Shown here: one piece after another, positions 18,117-27,351 of the stretch
Layout: every line of letters starts with the position of its first letter
Position numbering within the stretch: position 1 is the first letter of the stretch
DNA from: Leeuwenhoekiella sp.
GTDB taxonomy: Bacteria > Bacteroidota > Bacteroidia > Flavobacteriales > Flavobacteriaceae
Length of the DNA stretch: 64,000 nt
Direction: 5' to 3'
Assembly (NCBI GenBank): GCA_002708845.1
Contig: PAPI01000022.1
Location: 62,001 to 126,000, forward strand
Translations under genes and position numbers: made by a program
Notes under the pieces: generated by a model
What the model was told of the DNA's origin: nothing
Database searches by the model: none
Seen by the model: only the letters and a program-made list of their open reading frames with translations

Positions 18117-19676
18117 ATGAAGAATTATATAAAAATTTTAGCGCTGTCTTCCGTTTTTCTGGCTGCCTGTGAGGCGGAACTCGAAAATCCAATCGAAGAT
18201 GGAGGAGTGTATACCAGTGGCTCGGCAGATTTCTCGAACTACGTTGCAGTAGGAAACTCGTTGACTTCGGGTTACGCAGATGGGGCATTGTATATCACAG
18301 GACAGGAAAACAGTTTTCCAAACATTTTGGCCGGGCAGTTTGCTCTGGTAGGCGGCGGTGAGTTTACGCAGCCCTTAGTTAATGATAATCTTGGAGGACT
18401 TTTGGCTAATGGAAATCAAATAACCGAAAACCGTTTTGTGCTTACGGTAGATGCGCAGGGTAATCCTGCACCTGCTCGTTTGAGCGGAACTCCAACAACT
18501 GAAATAGGAAATATTTTAACCGGACCGTTTAATAATATGGGTGTGCCGGGAGCTAAAAGTTTCCATCTTATTGCTCCAGGTTATGGCAATATAGCCGGAG
18601 TATCCGCAGGTGCTGCAAACCCTTATTTTGTACGTTTTGCCAGTAGTCCTAATGCAACGGTGATTGAAGATGCTGCGGCACAGAGCCCTAGTTTCTTCTC
18701 TTTATGGATAGGTAATAACGACATTTTGAGCTATGCTACCAGTGGTGGAGTTGGGGTAGATCAAACCGGAAATTTAAATCCTGCATCTTATGGATCAAAT
18801 GACATCACAGACCCCAATGTTTTTGCAAGTGTATACAGCCAGGAAGTGAATGCTTTAAGTGCTTCTGCTTCCGGAGGTGTTTTATTTAATATTCCAGATG
18901 TAACTTCTATTCCTTTCTTTACAACAGTACCTAATAATGCTTTGGTGCTTGATGCATCTCAGGCTGCCAGTTTAACCGGTTTCTTTCAAGCTGTTGCAGG
19001 TATCTTTATTCAGGGAGCTATTCAGCAAGGTGTTCCTGCTGCGCAGGCTCAGGCTTTAGGGGCTCAATATGCAATTCAGTTCAATCCCGGTCCTAATCGA
19101 TTTATAATTGATGTTCCTGTTACGCAAACAAACCCATTAGGTTTCCGTCAAATGACAGAAAATGAATTGTTGCTCTTAACTATCAATCAAGGCGCGCTGC
19201 GAACTCAGGGTTATGGCTCAGTTGCTTTATCGCCAGAAGTTTTACAGGTATTGGGTAAACTTCAGCAAGGTGGTACTCCAACTCCACAGGAAGCAGGTTT
19301 GGTTTTAGCCGCAGTAAATGGTATTGATGACAAAGATGCATTAGACACCTCTGAGCTTTCTGCAATTGCAACCGCACAGGCCGCTTACAACGCAACGATT
19401 TCAGGTATTGCTCAGGCAAATGGTCTCGCATTGGTTGATGCTCGTGCAACTTTACAACAGTTGGCCAATGGAGGAATCAGTTATGATGCCGGCACTTTAA
19501 CTTCTACGTTTGCTACAGGTGGTGCGTTTTCACTAGATGGTGTGCATCCCACGCCCAGAGGTTATGCCTATTTGGCTAATCTTGCAATTGACGCTATAAA
19601 TTCAACTTATGGTTCTACAGTTCCTAAAGTAAATATTGGAGACTACAATACTATAACTGCGAGTCAGGCGAACTAA
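18117..19676 (+). CDS. SGNH/GDSL-family lipoprotein hydrolase
   Basis: 519 residues with a lipoprotein signal (lipobox LAAC, Cys18). SGNH blocks are visible: the nucleophile in VGNSLTSGYADG (Ser48), LWIGNNDIL (block III Asn), and DGVHPTPRGY (Asp474 and His477). The middle (about 270-420) is Ala/Gln-rich and helical. It is probably an esterase or lipase facing the periplasm or cell surface. It is co-transcribed with the FadL-like gene and followed by a terminator, forming a two-gene lipid unit. The substrate is unknown. Confidence 0.85.
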   Translation: MKNYIKILALSSVFLAACEAELENPIEDGGVYTSGSADFSNYVAVGNSLTSGYADGALYITGQENSFPNILAGQFALVGGGEFTQPLVNDNLGGLLANGNQITENRFVLTVDAQGNPAPARLSGTPTTEIGNILTGPFNNMGVPGAKSFHLIAPGYGNIAGVSAGAANPYFVRFASSPNATVIEDAAAQSPSFFSLWIGNNDILSYATSGGVGVDQTGNLNPASYGSNDITDPNVFASVYSQEVNALSASASGGVLFNIPDVTSIPFFTTVPNNALVLDASQAASLTGFFQAVAGIFIQGAIQQGVPAAQAQALGAQYAIQFNPGPNRFIIDVPVTQTNPLGFRQMTENELLLLTINQGALRTQGYGSVALSPEVLQVLGKLQQGGTPTPQEAGLVLAAVNGIDDKDALDTSELSAIATAQAAYNATISGIAQANGLALVDARATLQQLANGGISYDAGTLTSTFATGGAFSLDGVHPTPRGYAYLANLAIDAINSTYGSTVPKVNIGDYNTITASQAN

Positions 19677-19697
19677 AATATTTAAGTTCTATTTAGG

Positions 19698-19730
19698 AAA
19701 AACGCTGTCAGTTACTGGCAGCGTTTTTTT
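19698..19730 (+). terminator. Terminator after the FadL-SGNH pair
   Basis: A 10-bp stem AAAAACGCTG / CAGCGTTTTT with an 11-base loop and a run of seven T, 21 bases after the SGNH gene stop. Confidence 0.85.
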
Positions 19731-19755
19731 ATTTTTAACTAAACAACCTTTTACT

Positions 19756-20097
19756 ATGAAAACACTAATAAAATTTTTGCTCACTGCAATTGCTGTGATT
19801 ATTCTGGGCTATTTACTGCCGGGAGTTACCGTAACTTCATTTCTCACAGCGGTAATCGTTGCGATTGTTATCGCCCTGCTTCGTCTAATTGTAAAGCCTA
19901 TACTTATTATTCTAACGCTGCCCATTACCATCATTACCTTTGGGATATTTCTACTATTTATTAATGCAATCATCATTTTGCTCGCCGGATATTTTGTAAG
20001 TGGTTTTGTTGTTGATGGCATTTGGTGGGCATTGATTTTTAGCTTGTTGCTGTCGCTCTTTCAATCTGTGCTTTTCGCTTTAATTAAAGAAGAATAG
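19756..20097 (+). CDS. Small four-helix membrane protein (phage-holin-4_2 / DUF360 family)
   Basis: 113 residues, almost all hydrophobic, with four membrane segments (about 5-22, 27-50, 54-80 and 86-108). The ILGYLLPGVTVTSFLTAVIVAIVIALLR-type start and the 'LRLIVKPIL..LTLPITI.TFGIF.L.INA' core match the family. The databases name it for a distant phage-holin resemblance, but there is no phage gene nearby and it is a widespread chromosomal membrane protein of unknown role. It sits between a terminator and the tig promoter, as a single-gene unit. Confidence 0.85.
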   Translation: MKTLIKFLLTAIAVIILGYLLPGVTVTSFLTAVIVAIVIALLRLIVKPILIILTLPITIITFGIFLLFINAIIILLAGYFVSGFVVDGIWWALIFSLLLSLFQSVLFALIKEE

Positions 20098-20127
20098 AAG
20101 TAAGCTGAATGCTAAGTGGTTATAAAC

Positions 20128-20158
20128 TTTGCAGGCGTCTAAAAAAGATGTACTTTTG
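20128..20158 (+). promoter_or_regulatory. Canonical Bacteroidota promoter of tig
   Basis: TTTG (20128-20131), a 19-base spacer, and a perfect -7 box TACTTTTG (20151-20158, consensus TAnnTTTG). The predicted start of transcription is near 20164, leaving about 28 bases of 5' leader before the tig ATG. Confidence 0.72.
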
Positions 20159-20192
20159 CACTCCAAATTTTATAGGAAAATTCCACTAGAAG

Positions 20193-21515
20193 ATGAATAT
20201 TACACGAGAGAATATTGATGAGCTCAATGCAGTACTCAAAGTAGCTATTGCTAAAGATGACTACAGCGAGAAAGTGCAAAAAGTACTGAAAGATTACCGT
20301 AAATCTGCAAACATTCCCGGTTTTAGAAAGGGACATGTGCCTATGGGCCTTGTGCAAAAGCAGTACGGTAAAGCTGTAAAGGTTGATGAAGTAAACAAGT
20401 TGCTTCAGGATAATCTTCAAAAATACCTGACTGAAGAAAAGCTGGATGTATTAGGAAATCCACTTCCTAAAGGGCAGGATGGTCTTAACTGGGACGAAGA
20501 TGATTATACCTTTGAGTTCGAGTTGGGATTGTCTCCAAAATTTGAGGTAGATCTTCAGCCTAAAGAAGCAATTACCAGTTACAAAATTGTTGTTGATGAT
20601 AAAATGCTTGACAATCAGATCAAGACCATTCAAAAACAATATGGTAAAATTACCAGCAAGCAGGAAGTTGAAGCCGGTGATGAGGTGAGCGGTAGTTTTA
20701 TAAATGAAGAGGCAGAGCTTGATAAAAAAACCACATTTGAGGTCTCTAAATTAAAAGGTAAGGCTAACACATCTGCTTTTGTAGGTGCTAAAGCTGGCGA
20801 TACCGTTACGGTTACTACTAAAAACCTGTTTGAAGAAGCAGGAGATTACCGTGCACACTTAGGTCTTTCTGAAGAAGAAGCGAAGGAGCAAAATCTAGAA
20901 GTATCTTTCACCATCGCTGAGGTAAACCACAGAGAGCCTGCAGATTTAGATCAGGAGCTTTTTGATAAATTATATGGAAAAGGCGTTGTGACTTCGGTTA
21001 CTGAGCTTCGCGAAAAAATCAAAGAAGAGGGAGAGGCTCAATTTCAGCAACAGAGTGATCAGCAATTGTTGAATGATGTAACTGAAAAATTGATCGAAAA
21101 CACCAATTTTGATTTACCTGCAGAATTCCTGAAGAAGTGGATACAGCAGAGCGGAGAGAAAGAATTGACTTTTGAAGAAGCGGCAGAAGAGTATGAGCGT
21201 TCAGAAAAAGGACTGCGTTATCAGCTTATTGAAGGAAAAATAATTGCAGACAACAACCTGCAGATTACTTTTGAAGAAATTAAAGCTTACGCTAAAGATA
21301 TGATCAAGGCTCAAATGGCTCAGTACGGTCAGATGAATTCTTCTGATGAGGAGCTTGAAGGTATTGCAGCGCGCATTTTGAGTAATCAGGATGAGGTGCG
21401 TCGCCTTTCTGAGCAGTTGATGAATAAAAAACTTCTTGATTTCTTTAAAGAAAATGTGAAGTTAAAAGAGAAAGAAGTGACCTTTGACGAGTTTGTCAAA
21501 GAAGTTTACAACTAG
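20193..21515 (+). CDS. tig: Trigger factor (ribosome-associated chaperone)
   Basis: 440 residues, the usual length. The N-terminal ribosome-binding domain carries the signature ANIPGFRKGHVPM (about 36-48; GFRxGxxP). A PPIase-like domain (about 150-245) and a helical C-terminal domain that ends in the Glu/Lys-rich tail follow. It folds nascent chains at the ribosome exit. It has its own strong promoter and terminator, and clpP and clpX follow in the usual order. Confidence 0.95.
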   Translation: MNITRENIDELNAVLKVAIAKDDYSEKVQKVLKDYRKSANIPGFRKGHVPMGLVQKQYGKAVKVDEVNKLLQDNLQKYLTEEKLDVLGNPLPKGQDGLNWDEDDYTFEFELGLSPKFEVDLQPKEAITSYKIVVDDKMLDNQIKTIQKQYGKITSKQEVEAGDEVSGSFINEEAELDKKTTFEVSKLKGKANTSAFVGAKAGDTVTVTTKNLFEEAGDYRAHLGLSEEEAKEQNLEVSFTIAEVNHREPADLDQELFDKLYGKGVVTSVTELREKIKEEGEAQFQQQSDQQLLNDVTEKLIENTNFDLPAEFLKKWIQQSGEKELTFEEAAEEYERSEKGLRYQLIEGKIIADNNLQITFEEIKAYAKDMIKAQMAQYGQMNSSDEELEGIAARILSNQDEVRRLSEQLMNKKLLDFFKENVKLKEKEVTFDEFVKEVYN

Positions 21516-21542
21516 TGATTCTCTAAATTATATAGTATCTTT

Positions 21543-21576
21543 AAGGCGTTTTAACTTTGGGTTGAAACGCCTTTTT
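21543..21576 (+). terminator. Terminator after tig
   Basis: A 9-bp stem AAGGCGTTT / AAACGCCTT with a 13-base loop, then T5, 28 bases after the tig stop. Confidence 0.8.
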
Positions 21577-21663
21577 ACTTACAATTGTAAAGGTGTGTCA
21601 GCACCTTTTTTAATGAGATTAATTTTTTGAGAATTGGCTTCTCAAAACATTCAAAAAAACACT

Positions 21664-22341
21664 ATGAATTACGCAGAAGAATTTAAAAAATATGCTATAA
21701 AAGATCAGGGTATCAGCAGTACCTACTATGATAAAATCATGAGTAGTATGTACCCTGTAGGCCTTACTCCTAATATTATTGAAGAGCGCCAGATGAACGC
21801 TGTTGCTATGGATGTGTTCTCCCGCTTGATGATGGATCGTATTATTTTTCTGGGAACCGGAATCAACGATCAGGTGGCAAACATTGTACAGGCACAGCTG
21901 CTATTTTTAGAAAGTACCGATGCTTCTAAAGATATTCAGATCTATATCAACTCACCGGGGGGTAGCGTGTATGCCGGTTTAGGTATTTACGATACCATGC
22001 AATTTATAAAGCCAGATGTGGCGACTATTTGTACCGGTATGGCAGCTTCAATGGGAGCTGTGCTTTTATGTGCAGGAGCCAAAGGTAAGCGCAGTGGTTT
22101 AACGCACTCGCGAGTGATGATTCATCAGCCATTAGGTGGAGCGCAAGGTCAGGCCAGTGATATTGAAATCACCGCCCGTGAGATCATTACATTAAAAGAA
22201 GAATTATATAAAATCATCTCAAAGCACTCGGGTCAGCCTTACGAAAAGGTATATGAAGACAGTGACCGAGATTACTGGATGAAGGCAGACAAAGCGTTTG
22301 AATACGGTATGATTGATGAAATACTGGCTAGAGAAAAATAG
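21664..22341 (+). CDS. clpP: ATP-dependent Clp protease proteolytic subunit
   Basis: 225 residues from the ATG at 21664. A TTG 30 bases upstream is in frame but less likely. The catalytic triad is Ser129 ([11 protein letters not shown]), His154 (VMIHQPLGG) and Asp203 (DSDRDYWM), with the same spacing as the E. coli enzyme. It forms the barrel protease that works with ClpX, encoded 64 bases downstream. The N-terminal 30 residues are probably a propeptide. Confidence 0.96.
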   Translation: MNYAEEFKKYAIKDQGISSTYYDKIMSSMYPVGLTPNIIEERQMNAVAMDVFSRLMMDRIIFLGTGINDQVANIVQAQLLFLESTDASKDIQIYINSPGGSVYAGLGIYDTMQFIKPDVATICTGMAASMGAVLLCAGAKGKRSGLTHSRVMIHQPLGGAQGQASDIEITAREIITLKEELYKIISKHSGQPYEKVYEDSDRDYWMKADKAFEYGMIDEILAREK

Positions 22342-22405
22342 AAACAGGTTAAACCTGTAAACGCGATTTTAAGAAGCACTTTCTTAGAGTCAAAAAGATT
22401 GAATT

Positions 22406-23638
22406 ATGGCGAAAGAAGAATTAGAATGTTCCTTTTGCGGTCGTAAAAAGCCGGAGACCAATTTGCTAATAGCGGGTCTTGATGCGCACATTTGCGATCG
22501 TTGCATTGAGCAGGCTCATGGTATTGTACTTGAGGAGGCAAAAGACATCAACAAAAGCAGTTTAAATAGTGACCTTACGCTCAAGAAACCAATAGAGATT
22601 AAAAACTTTTTGGATGAGTACATAATAGGTCAGGATTTTACAAAAAAGGTAATGTCTGTGGCGGTGTATAACCACTACAAGCGTTTATTGCAACCCGATA
22701 CTGAAGATGATATCGATATCCAGAAGAGTAATATCGTAATGGTAGGGCAAACCGGTACGGGTAAGACGCTTATGGCAAAAACGATTGCCCGTATGCTCAA
22801 TGTGCCCCTGGCAATTGTTGATGCAACGGTATTGACTGAAGCTGGATATGTGGGAGAAGATGTTGAAAGCATTTTGACTCGTTTGTTGCAGGCCGCTGAT
22901 TACAATCTTGAAAAAGCTCAGCGCGGTATTGTATTTATTGATGAGATTGATAAAATCGCCCGTAAAAGTGATAATCCTTCAATTACCCGCGATGTAAGTG
23001 GTGAAGGTGTGCAACAGGCTTTATTAAAGTTGCTCGAAGGTACCACGGTAAATGTTCCGCCAAAGGGAGGCCGAAAGCATCCTGATCAGAAGTTTATCGA
23101 AGTAAATACCGAGCATATCCTGTTTATTGCCGGTGGAGCTTTTGATGGTATTGAACGTGTAATCAGTAAGCGTTTGAATATGCAAGCTGTAGGTTTTAGT
23201 GCCAGTATGAGTGATGATGTAATAGAGCGTGACAACTTGCTTAAATACATCATTCCTAAAGATCTAAAAGATTTCGGATTGATTCCTGAAATTATTGGTC
23301 GACTACCAGTGCTTACGCATATGGATCCTTTGGATGCTGCAACTTTACGAGCTATTTTGACCGAGCCAAAAAATGCGATCATCAAGCAGTATGAAAAGCT
23401 TTTTGATATGGATGATATCGAGTTTGAAATCACCCCTGAAGCTTTAGACTATATAGTTAAAAAGGCAATTGAGTACAAACTGGGTGCACGAGGCTTACGT
23501 TCGTTATGCGAAGCCATTTTTACCGATGCCATGTTTGAGCTACCCAGTTCTGATGTTTCCGAATTTAAAGTAGATAAGGAATATGCAGAGTTTAAGCTTG
23601 AAAAGTCTACGATCAAAAAGCTTAAGGCAGTTTCATAA
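22406..23638 (+). CDS. clpX: Clp protease ATP-binding subunit ClpX
   Basis: 410 residues. A zinc finger is formed by Cys8, Cys11, Cys30 and Cys33. Walker A is GQTGTGKT (114-121) and Walker B is [11 protein letters not shown], with the pore-loop and sensor regions following. It unfolds and feeds substrates to ClpP. It is co-transcribed with clpP and followed by a strong terminator. Confidence 0.96.
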   Translation: MAKEELECSFCGRKKPETNLLIAGLDAHICDRCIEQAHGIVLEEAKDINKSSLNSDLTLKKPIEIKNFLDEYIIGQDFTKKVMSVAVYNHYKRLLQPDTEDDIDIQKSNIVMVGQTGTGKTLMAKTIARMLNVPLAIVDATVLTEAGYVGEDVESILTRLLQAADYNLEKAQRGIVFIDEIDKIARKSDNPSITRDVSGEGVQQALLKLLEGTTVNVPPKGGRKHPDQKFIEVNTEHILFIAGGAFDGIERVISKRLNMQAVGFSASMSDDVIERDNLLKYIIPKDLKDFGLIPEIIGRLPVLTHMDPLDAATLRAILTEPKNAIIKQYEKLFDMDDIEFEITPEALDYIVKKAIEYKLGARGLRSLCEAIFTDAMFELPSSDVSEFKVDKEYAEFKLEKSTIKKLKAVS

Positions 23639-23654
23639 CGGTATTTTATAAAGT

Positions 23655-23692
23655 AAAAAGCCCGGTAAATTTAATTTACCGGGCTTTTTTTT
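23655..23692 (+). terminator. Terminator after clpX (bidirectional)
   Basis: A perfect 16-bp stem (AAAAAGCCCGGTAAAT and its complement) around a 3-base loop TTA, followed by a T run. It also has an A run upstream, so it can serve the convergent minus-strand PD40 gene ending at 23703. Confidence 0.9.
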
Positions 23693-23702
23693 AATCCTTT
23701 TT

Positions 23703-24704
23703 TTAACGGATTTGGTAGCTGTAAATATTGAGCACTTTTTCACCGAGCGCGTCTTTGTCTGAACTGAAAAATCCTGAAGATCCTGAAGCGGGAATAAGGG
23801 CTACTTCGTTAGCTGAGCTGTTTATAGATCCTCCCAAATTTTGAGGCTTGCTATAATCTCCTTGATTCATATAGCATTGATACAAATCAAAACCGCCATA
23901 ACCGTCAGATTTATTTGAAGCAAAGTAAAACTGAGTACCGTATTCGTTGCTGCTAGGAAAGTTTTCATCTGCTGCGGTATTGATTTGAGGCCCCAAATTT
24001 TTAGGACTACCAAGGCTGCCGTCAGTATAAACACGTACCATATAAACATCGAAACCGCCATAGCCTCCTGGTTTATTACTCGCAACGTAGAGTACATCAC
24101 CGTCAGCGTTAAGCCATGGGTTTTCAATAGAAAATGGAGCTTCTATTGTAAGTACTTTTTTTGAATTGCGCCACAAATGACTCAGTTTTGAACTGCGTTC
24201 GGCCGTATATAGCTCAAGTGAGTTGGAGTTTTCTTTTGCTTTGGTGTAATACACTCTTTTGAGGTCTGTTGAAAAGGTAAGTCCGCCGTGATTTTCGGTT
24301 CCGGTAAAAATACCGGGGAGCAATTGAGGCTGTTCCCAGGCGTGTGTTTTTTTTCTGAATCCGAGTAATTTGTATTCACTCTGATCAAACAGACTTCTTT
24401 TTGTAGCATTTACCTTTCGGTTGGAGACTACAATTAAATTGTTGTCATAAAAACCGGTAGCATATTCCTGCGCTGTAGTGTTAAAGGGTAATTCTTCGGT
24501 ATAGAAATATACTGAAGCGTTGTTTTTAAAATTGGAATTTGTGGAGGTTTTATTGCGTAAAGCTAAATCTTGATCACTTAGTTTGCTTTGTGCCGGCAGT
24601 AATCCTGAGTTGAGGACTACTGCCAGAATCAAAGCCAGTAACTTTGAGTAAAAGTAATGTGAGTTTTGATTTGTTACGTCCAAACTAGGGGATAGGGGGG
24701 ACAT
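23703..24704 (-). CDS. Secreted PD40 (WD40-like) beta-propeller protein
   Basis: 333 residues with a signal peptide (about 20-39, ending LLPAQ) after an unusually long N-region. The propeller repeats are clear: 'ENPWLNADGDVLYVASNKPGGYGGFDVY' is matched by 'ENFPSSNEYGTQFYFASNKSDGYGGFDLY'. The same repeats occur in OmpA-containing PorE/PD40 proteins of the type IX secretion system, but here no OmpA domain follows. It is thus a propeller-only relative, likely periplasmic or surface-exposed, with unknown partner. The start at 24704 is the only good ATG. Confidence 0.75.
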   Translation of the reverse strand: MSPLSPSLDVTNQNSHYFYSKLLALILAVVLNSGLLPAQSKLSDQDLALRNKTSTNSNFKNNASVYFYTEELPFNTTAQEYATGFYDNNLIVVSNRKVNATKRSLFDQSEYKLLGFRKKTHAWEQPQLLPGIFTGTENHGGLTFSTDLKRVYYTKAKENSNSLELYTAERSSKLSHLWRNSKKVLTIEAPFSIENPWLNADGDVLYVASNKPGGYGGFDVYMVRVYTDGSLGSPKNLGPQINTAADENFPSSNEYGTQFYFASNKSDGYGGFDLYQCYMNQGDYSKPQNLGGSINSSANEVALIPASGSSGFFSSDKDALGEKVLNIYSYQIR

Positions 24705-24749
24705 ACACCAATATTTTAGTTTAAGGGTTTTAAAATTCGTTGAAAGGTT

Positions 24750-26291
24750 TTAGGTATTTAAATTGGTTTGTGATCCTACCTGATTTAAAACATAAAGTTC
24801 TTCAAGCATTTCGCGGCTATTGCTAAGTCGGGGAACCTTATGCTGGCCACCCAGCTTGTTTTTTGATTTTAACCAGTCGTAAAATAAGTCTGTACGGCCA
24901 AAATGGATTTTCGGGGGGTTTAGTGTCATATTGTTTTTTCGCTTTGCTTCATAATCGCTATTGATCTCCTGTAGCGCTTTGTCAAATACTTTTTCAAACT
25001 CGGTTTTATTGTGGGGTAATACTTTAAATTCTATAAACCACTCGTGAGCACCCTTTTCCCGGCCTTTCATAAAAATGGGACCAGCAGTATAATCTACAAT
25101 TTCAGAATTGGTAAGCGCGGTGGCTTTTTTTAGAGCCTGCTCGGCATTTTCTATGATCAGTTCTTCGCCGAACGCATTAATGTGATGTTTAGTCCGACCA
25201 CTAACTCGAATTCGATACGGGTTTGTAGAAGTAAAACGAATGGTGTCACCAACTTTGTAACGCCAGAGTCCGGAGTTTGTGGTGATGACGATGGCATAAT
25301 TTTTACCCACTTCAACTTCAGAAAGCGAAATGATTTTTTGTTCCGGTTGACCGTATGCATCCATTGGGATAAACTCGTAAAAGATCCCATAATCGAGCAT
25401 CAGGAGCAGGTCGCTTGAACCATTTCGATCCTGTATAGCAAAGAAACCTTCCGAAGCATTATAAATCTCATAATACTTAAAGTTGTGTCTGGGAAGGATT
25501 TTCTGATACTGCTCGCGGTAGGGTTCAAAACTTACTCCGCCGTGAAAGTATACCTCCAGATTGGGCCAGATCTCAAAAAGCTGCCTTTTACCGGTGGTCT
25601 CTAAAATATTATTAAGCAAAACCAACATCCAGGAGGGAACACCGGCCAGGCTGGTCACTTTTTCCTGAATGGTTTCTTGCACGATGGCTTTCATCTTAAC
25701 CTCCCAATCACTCATCAGCGACACTTCGTTACCGGGTGTACTGCTGAATTCTGCCCAAAAAGGCATATTATCAATTAAGATAGCCGAAAGATCCCCGTAA
25801 GAAGTACCATTGCTCTCGTACAGGCGTTTACTGCCGCCCAAACGTAGACTTTTCCCTGTGAATAATTGAGAATCGGGATTGTTATTTAAGTATACACAGA
25901 GTAAATCTTTACTGGCAGCATAATGGCAATCTTCGAGAGACTCTGGACTCACCGGGATGTATTTACTTTTTGCGTTAGTCGTACCGCTGCTCTGGGCAAA
26001 AAGTTTTACAGAAGAGGGCCAGAAGATGTTACTTTCACCCTGGCGGCCACGCTCAATCATATCGCTTACCTGTTCATAATTGGTAACCGGTACGCGGTCT
26101 GCAAAATCCCGATAGGAACGTATTTCTTTAAACCCATATTTTTTGCCGATCTCTGTATTTCTAGCTTTTTGAATGAGCTTGTGCAGCAACTCGTGCTGTA
26201 CATCGTGTGGATACTTCAAAAACAACTCCATCTGGTGAATCCGTTTTTTTAGGAACCAGCTGGCAATGGAATTGACTAAGGGTATCGGCAT
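24750..26291 (-). CDS. GH3-family acyl-adenylate-forming protein
   Basis: 513 residues with the GH3 pattern: the N-terminal YGFKEIRSYRDFADRVPVTNYEQ, the phosphate loop LFAQSSGTTNAKSKYIPVS, and the C-terminal RVSGRTKHHINAFGEELIIENAE. In plants GH3 enzymes join amino acids to hormones through an acyl-adenylate; bacterial members are uncharacterised. The nucleotide loop SSGTT is intact, so it may be active on some carboxylate. It is divergent from the DUF2797 gene, a pairing I believe is common in Flavobacteriia. No plant-hormone role is implied. Confidence 0.88.
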   Translation of the reverse strand: MPIPLVNSIASWFLKKRIHQMELFLKYPHDVQHELLHKLIQKARNTEIGKKYGFKEIRSYRDFADRVPVTNYEQVSDMIERGRQGESNIFWPSSVKLFAQSSGTTNAKSKYIPVSPESLEDCHYAASKDLLCVYLNNNPDSQLFTGKSLRLGGSKRLYESNGTSYGDLSAILIDNMPFWAEFSSTPGNEVSLMSDWEVKMKAIVQETIQEKVTSLAGVPSWMLVLLNNILETTGKRQLFEIWPNLEVYFHGGVSFEPYREQYQKILPRHNFKYYEIYNASEGFFAIQDRNGSSDLLLMLDYGIFYEFIPMDAYGQPEQKIISLSEVEVGKNYAIVITTNSGLWRYKVGDTIRFTSTNPYRIRVSGRTKHHINAFGEELIIENAEQALKKATALTNSEIVDYTAGPIFMKGREKGAHEWFIEFKVLPHNKTEFEKVFDKALQEINSDYEAKRKNNMTLNPPKIHFGRTDLFYDWLKSKNKLGGQHKVPRLSNSREMLEELYVLNQVGSQTNLNT

Positions 26292-26389
26292 TTTGTTAGT
26301 ATATTTGAGCTTTTAATTCTAAAATCGACAAAAAAGAGCGTTTAAAATTAGCTTTTTTTTAACTGAAATCTCCAACATCACTCAAATTT

Positions 26390-27187
26390 ATGCAATACCA
26401 GGGCGTACTTACCAAGATGCAAACCGAGCTAGATCATCCTGTGCAATACTATCTTGTATTTGAAGATGATTTTATTCACGTTAATCAGCTTTTGGACAAA
26501 GAATTGCGTATTGAGTTTTTAAAATACCAATGCCTGGCCTGCGGTAAGAATAAAAAAATCTACCGCCAAGGCTATTGTTATGAAGACTTTTATAAGGTTC
26601 CTCAGGCTGCAGATTGGATAATGAAACCTGAACTCAGCAAAGCGCATCTGGATGAGGAAGATCGCGATCTGGAGTATGAGAAAAAAGTACAATTGCAGCC
26701 GCATATTGTATATCTCGCGAATTCCAGTAACATTAAAGTAGGGGTGACCCGTAAAACGCAGGTGCCTACCCGATGGATTGACCAGGGTGCACACGAGGCG
26801 ATTGAGATTGTTGAAGTGCCTAACCGCTATCTTGCAGGCATTACCGAAGTTGCTTTAAAAGATCATATTGCAGATAAAACAAACTGGCGTAAGATGCTTA
26901 AAAACGAAATCGAAGATGAAGATCTGGTTGCAACTCGCGACACGTTAAAGCAATACATCCCTCAAGAAGCACTTGAGTACTTTATTGCCAGCAACTCAGA
27001 GACCAATATAGAGTTCCCGGTTTTGCAATACCCTACAAAACTGAAAAGCCTTAACCTTGAAAAAACGCCCGAATACCAGGGAGTACTCAAAGGTATAAAA
27101 GGGCAATATCTACTTTTTGAGGACGGAACCGTCTTCAACGTGCGCAATTCTGAAGGCTATGTGGTGAGCATCTCGGTTTCTGCCTAA
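26390..27187 (+). CDS. DUF2797 protein
   Basis: 265 residues matching the DUF2797 pattern: a short cysteine cluster (CLACGKNKKIYRQGYCYEDF, like a small metal-binding finger) at about 45-64, and a central 'HIVYLANSSNIKVGVTRKTQVPTRWIDQGA' stretch that resembles the GIY-YIG-like strand-turn-strand of this family. Function unknown. It is divergent from the GH3 gene across 98 bases. It ends 164 bases before blaI and appears to be a single transcript. Confidence 0.82.
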   Translation: MQYQGVLTKMQTELDHPVQYYLVFEDDFIHVNQLLDKELRIEFLKYQCLACGKNKKIYRQGYCYEDFYKVPQAADWIMKPELSKAHLDEEDRDLEYEKKVQLQPHIVYLANSSNIKVGVTRKTQVPTRWIDQGAHEAIEIVEVPNRYLAGITEVALKDHIADKTNWRKMLKNEIEDEDLVATRDTLKQYIPQEALEYFIASNSETNIEFPVLQYPTKLKSLNLEKTPEYQGVLKGIKGQYLLFEDGTVFNVRNSEGYVVSISVSA

Positions 27188-27266
27188 ACGCCTATAATCA
27201 AAGCGGTTATATTTCATTTTTTTGTACTATTTTAAGGTCTTAAACGATTTTTTTTCAAATTTTTTA

Positions 27267-27306
27267 AACTAAATGGTTAGTTAAACTAATTATTTAGTTA
27301 TATTTG
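27267..27306 (+). promoter_or_regulatory. BlaI-type double operator overlapping the blaI -7 box
   Basis: Two 16-bp dyads of the form AACTAA-N4-TTAGTT (27267-27282 and 27284-27299) lie one base apart. They abut a perfect -7 box TATATTTG at 27299-27306. This has the same geometry as the 16-bp dyads bound by BlaI/MecI dimers in Gram-positives. Seen directly: the repeats. Inferred: binding by the BlaI-like protein encoded 46 bases downstream, giving autoregulation. Confidence 0.68.
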
Positions 27307-27325
27307 AAGTGTTCAGGAACAAAAA

Positions 27326-27346
27326 AACTAATCCCTAACTAGTTAG
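27326..27346 (+). promoter_or_regulatory. Third BlaI-like site in the blaI leader
   Basis: A further AACTAA half-site (27326-27331) and a perfect 12-bp palindrome CTAACTAGTTAG (27335-27346) sit right in front of the blaI ATG (27352), downstream of the predicted transcription start. The half-sites share AACTA/TTAG with the upstream array. Confidence 0.55.
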
Positions 27347-27351
27347 AAATT

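Noticed and set aside
19756..20097. Prophage remnant because of a 'phage holin' family match
   Set aside because: No other phage gene is present; the family is widespread in bacterial chromosomes and the neighbours are housekeeping genes.
24750..26291. Plant-hormone conjugation by the GH3 protein
   Set aside because: Only the fold and nucleotide loop match; there is no evidence for indole-acetate or jasmonate as substrate in bacteria of this group.
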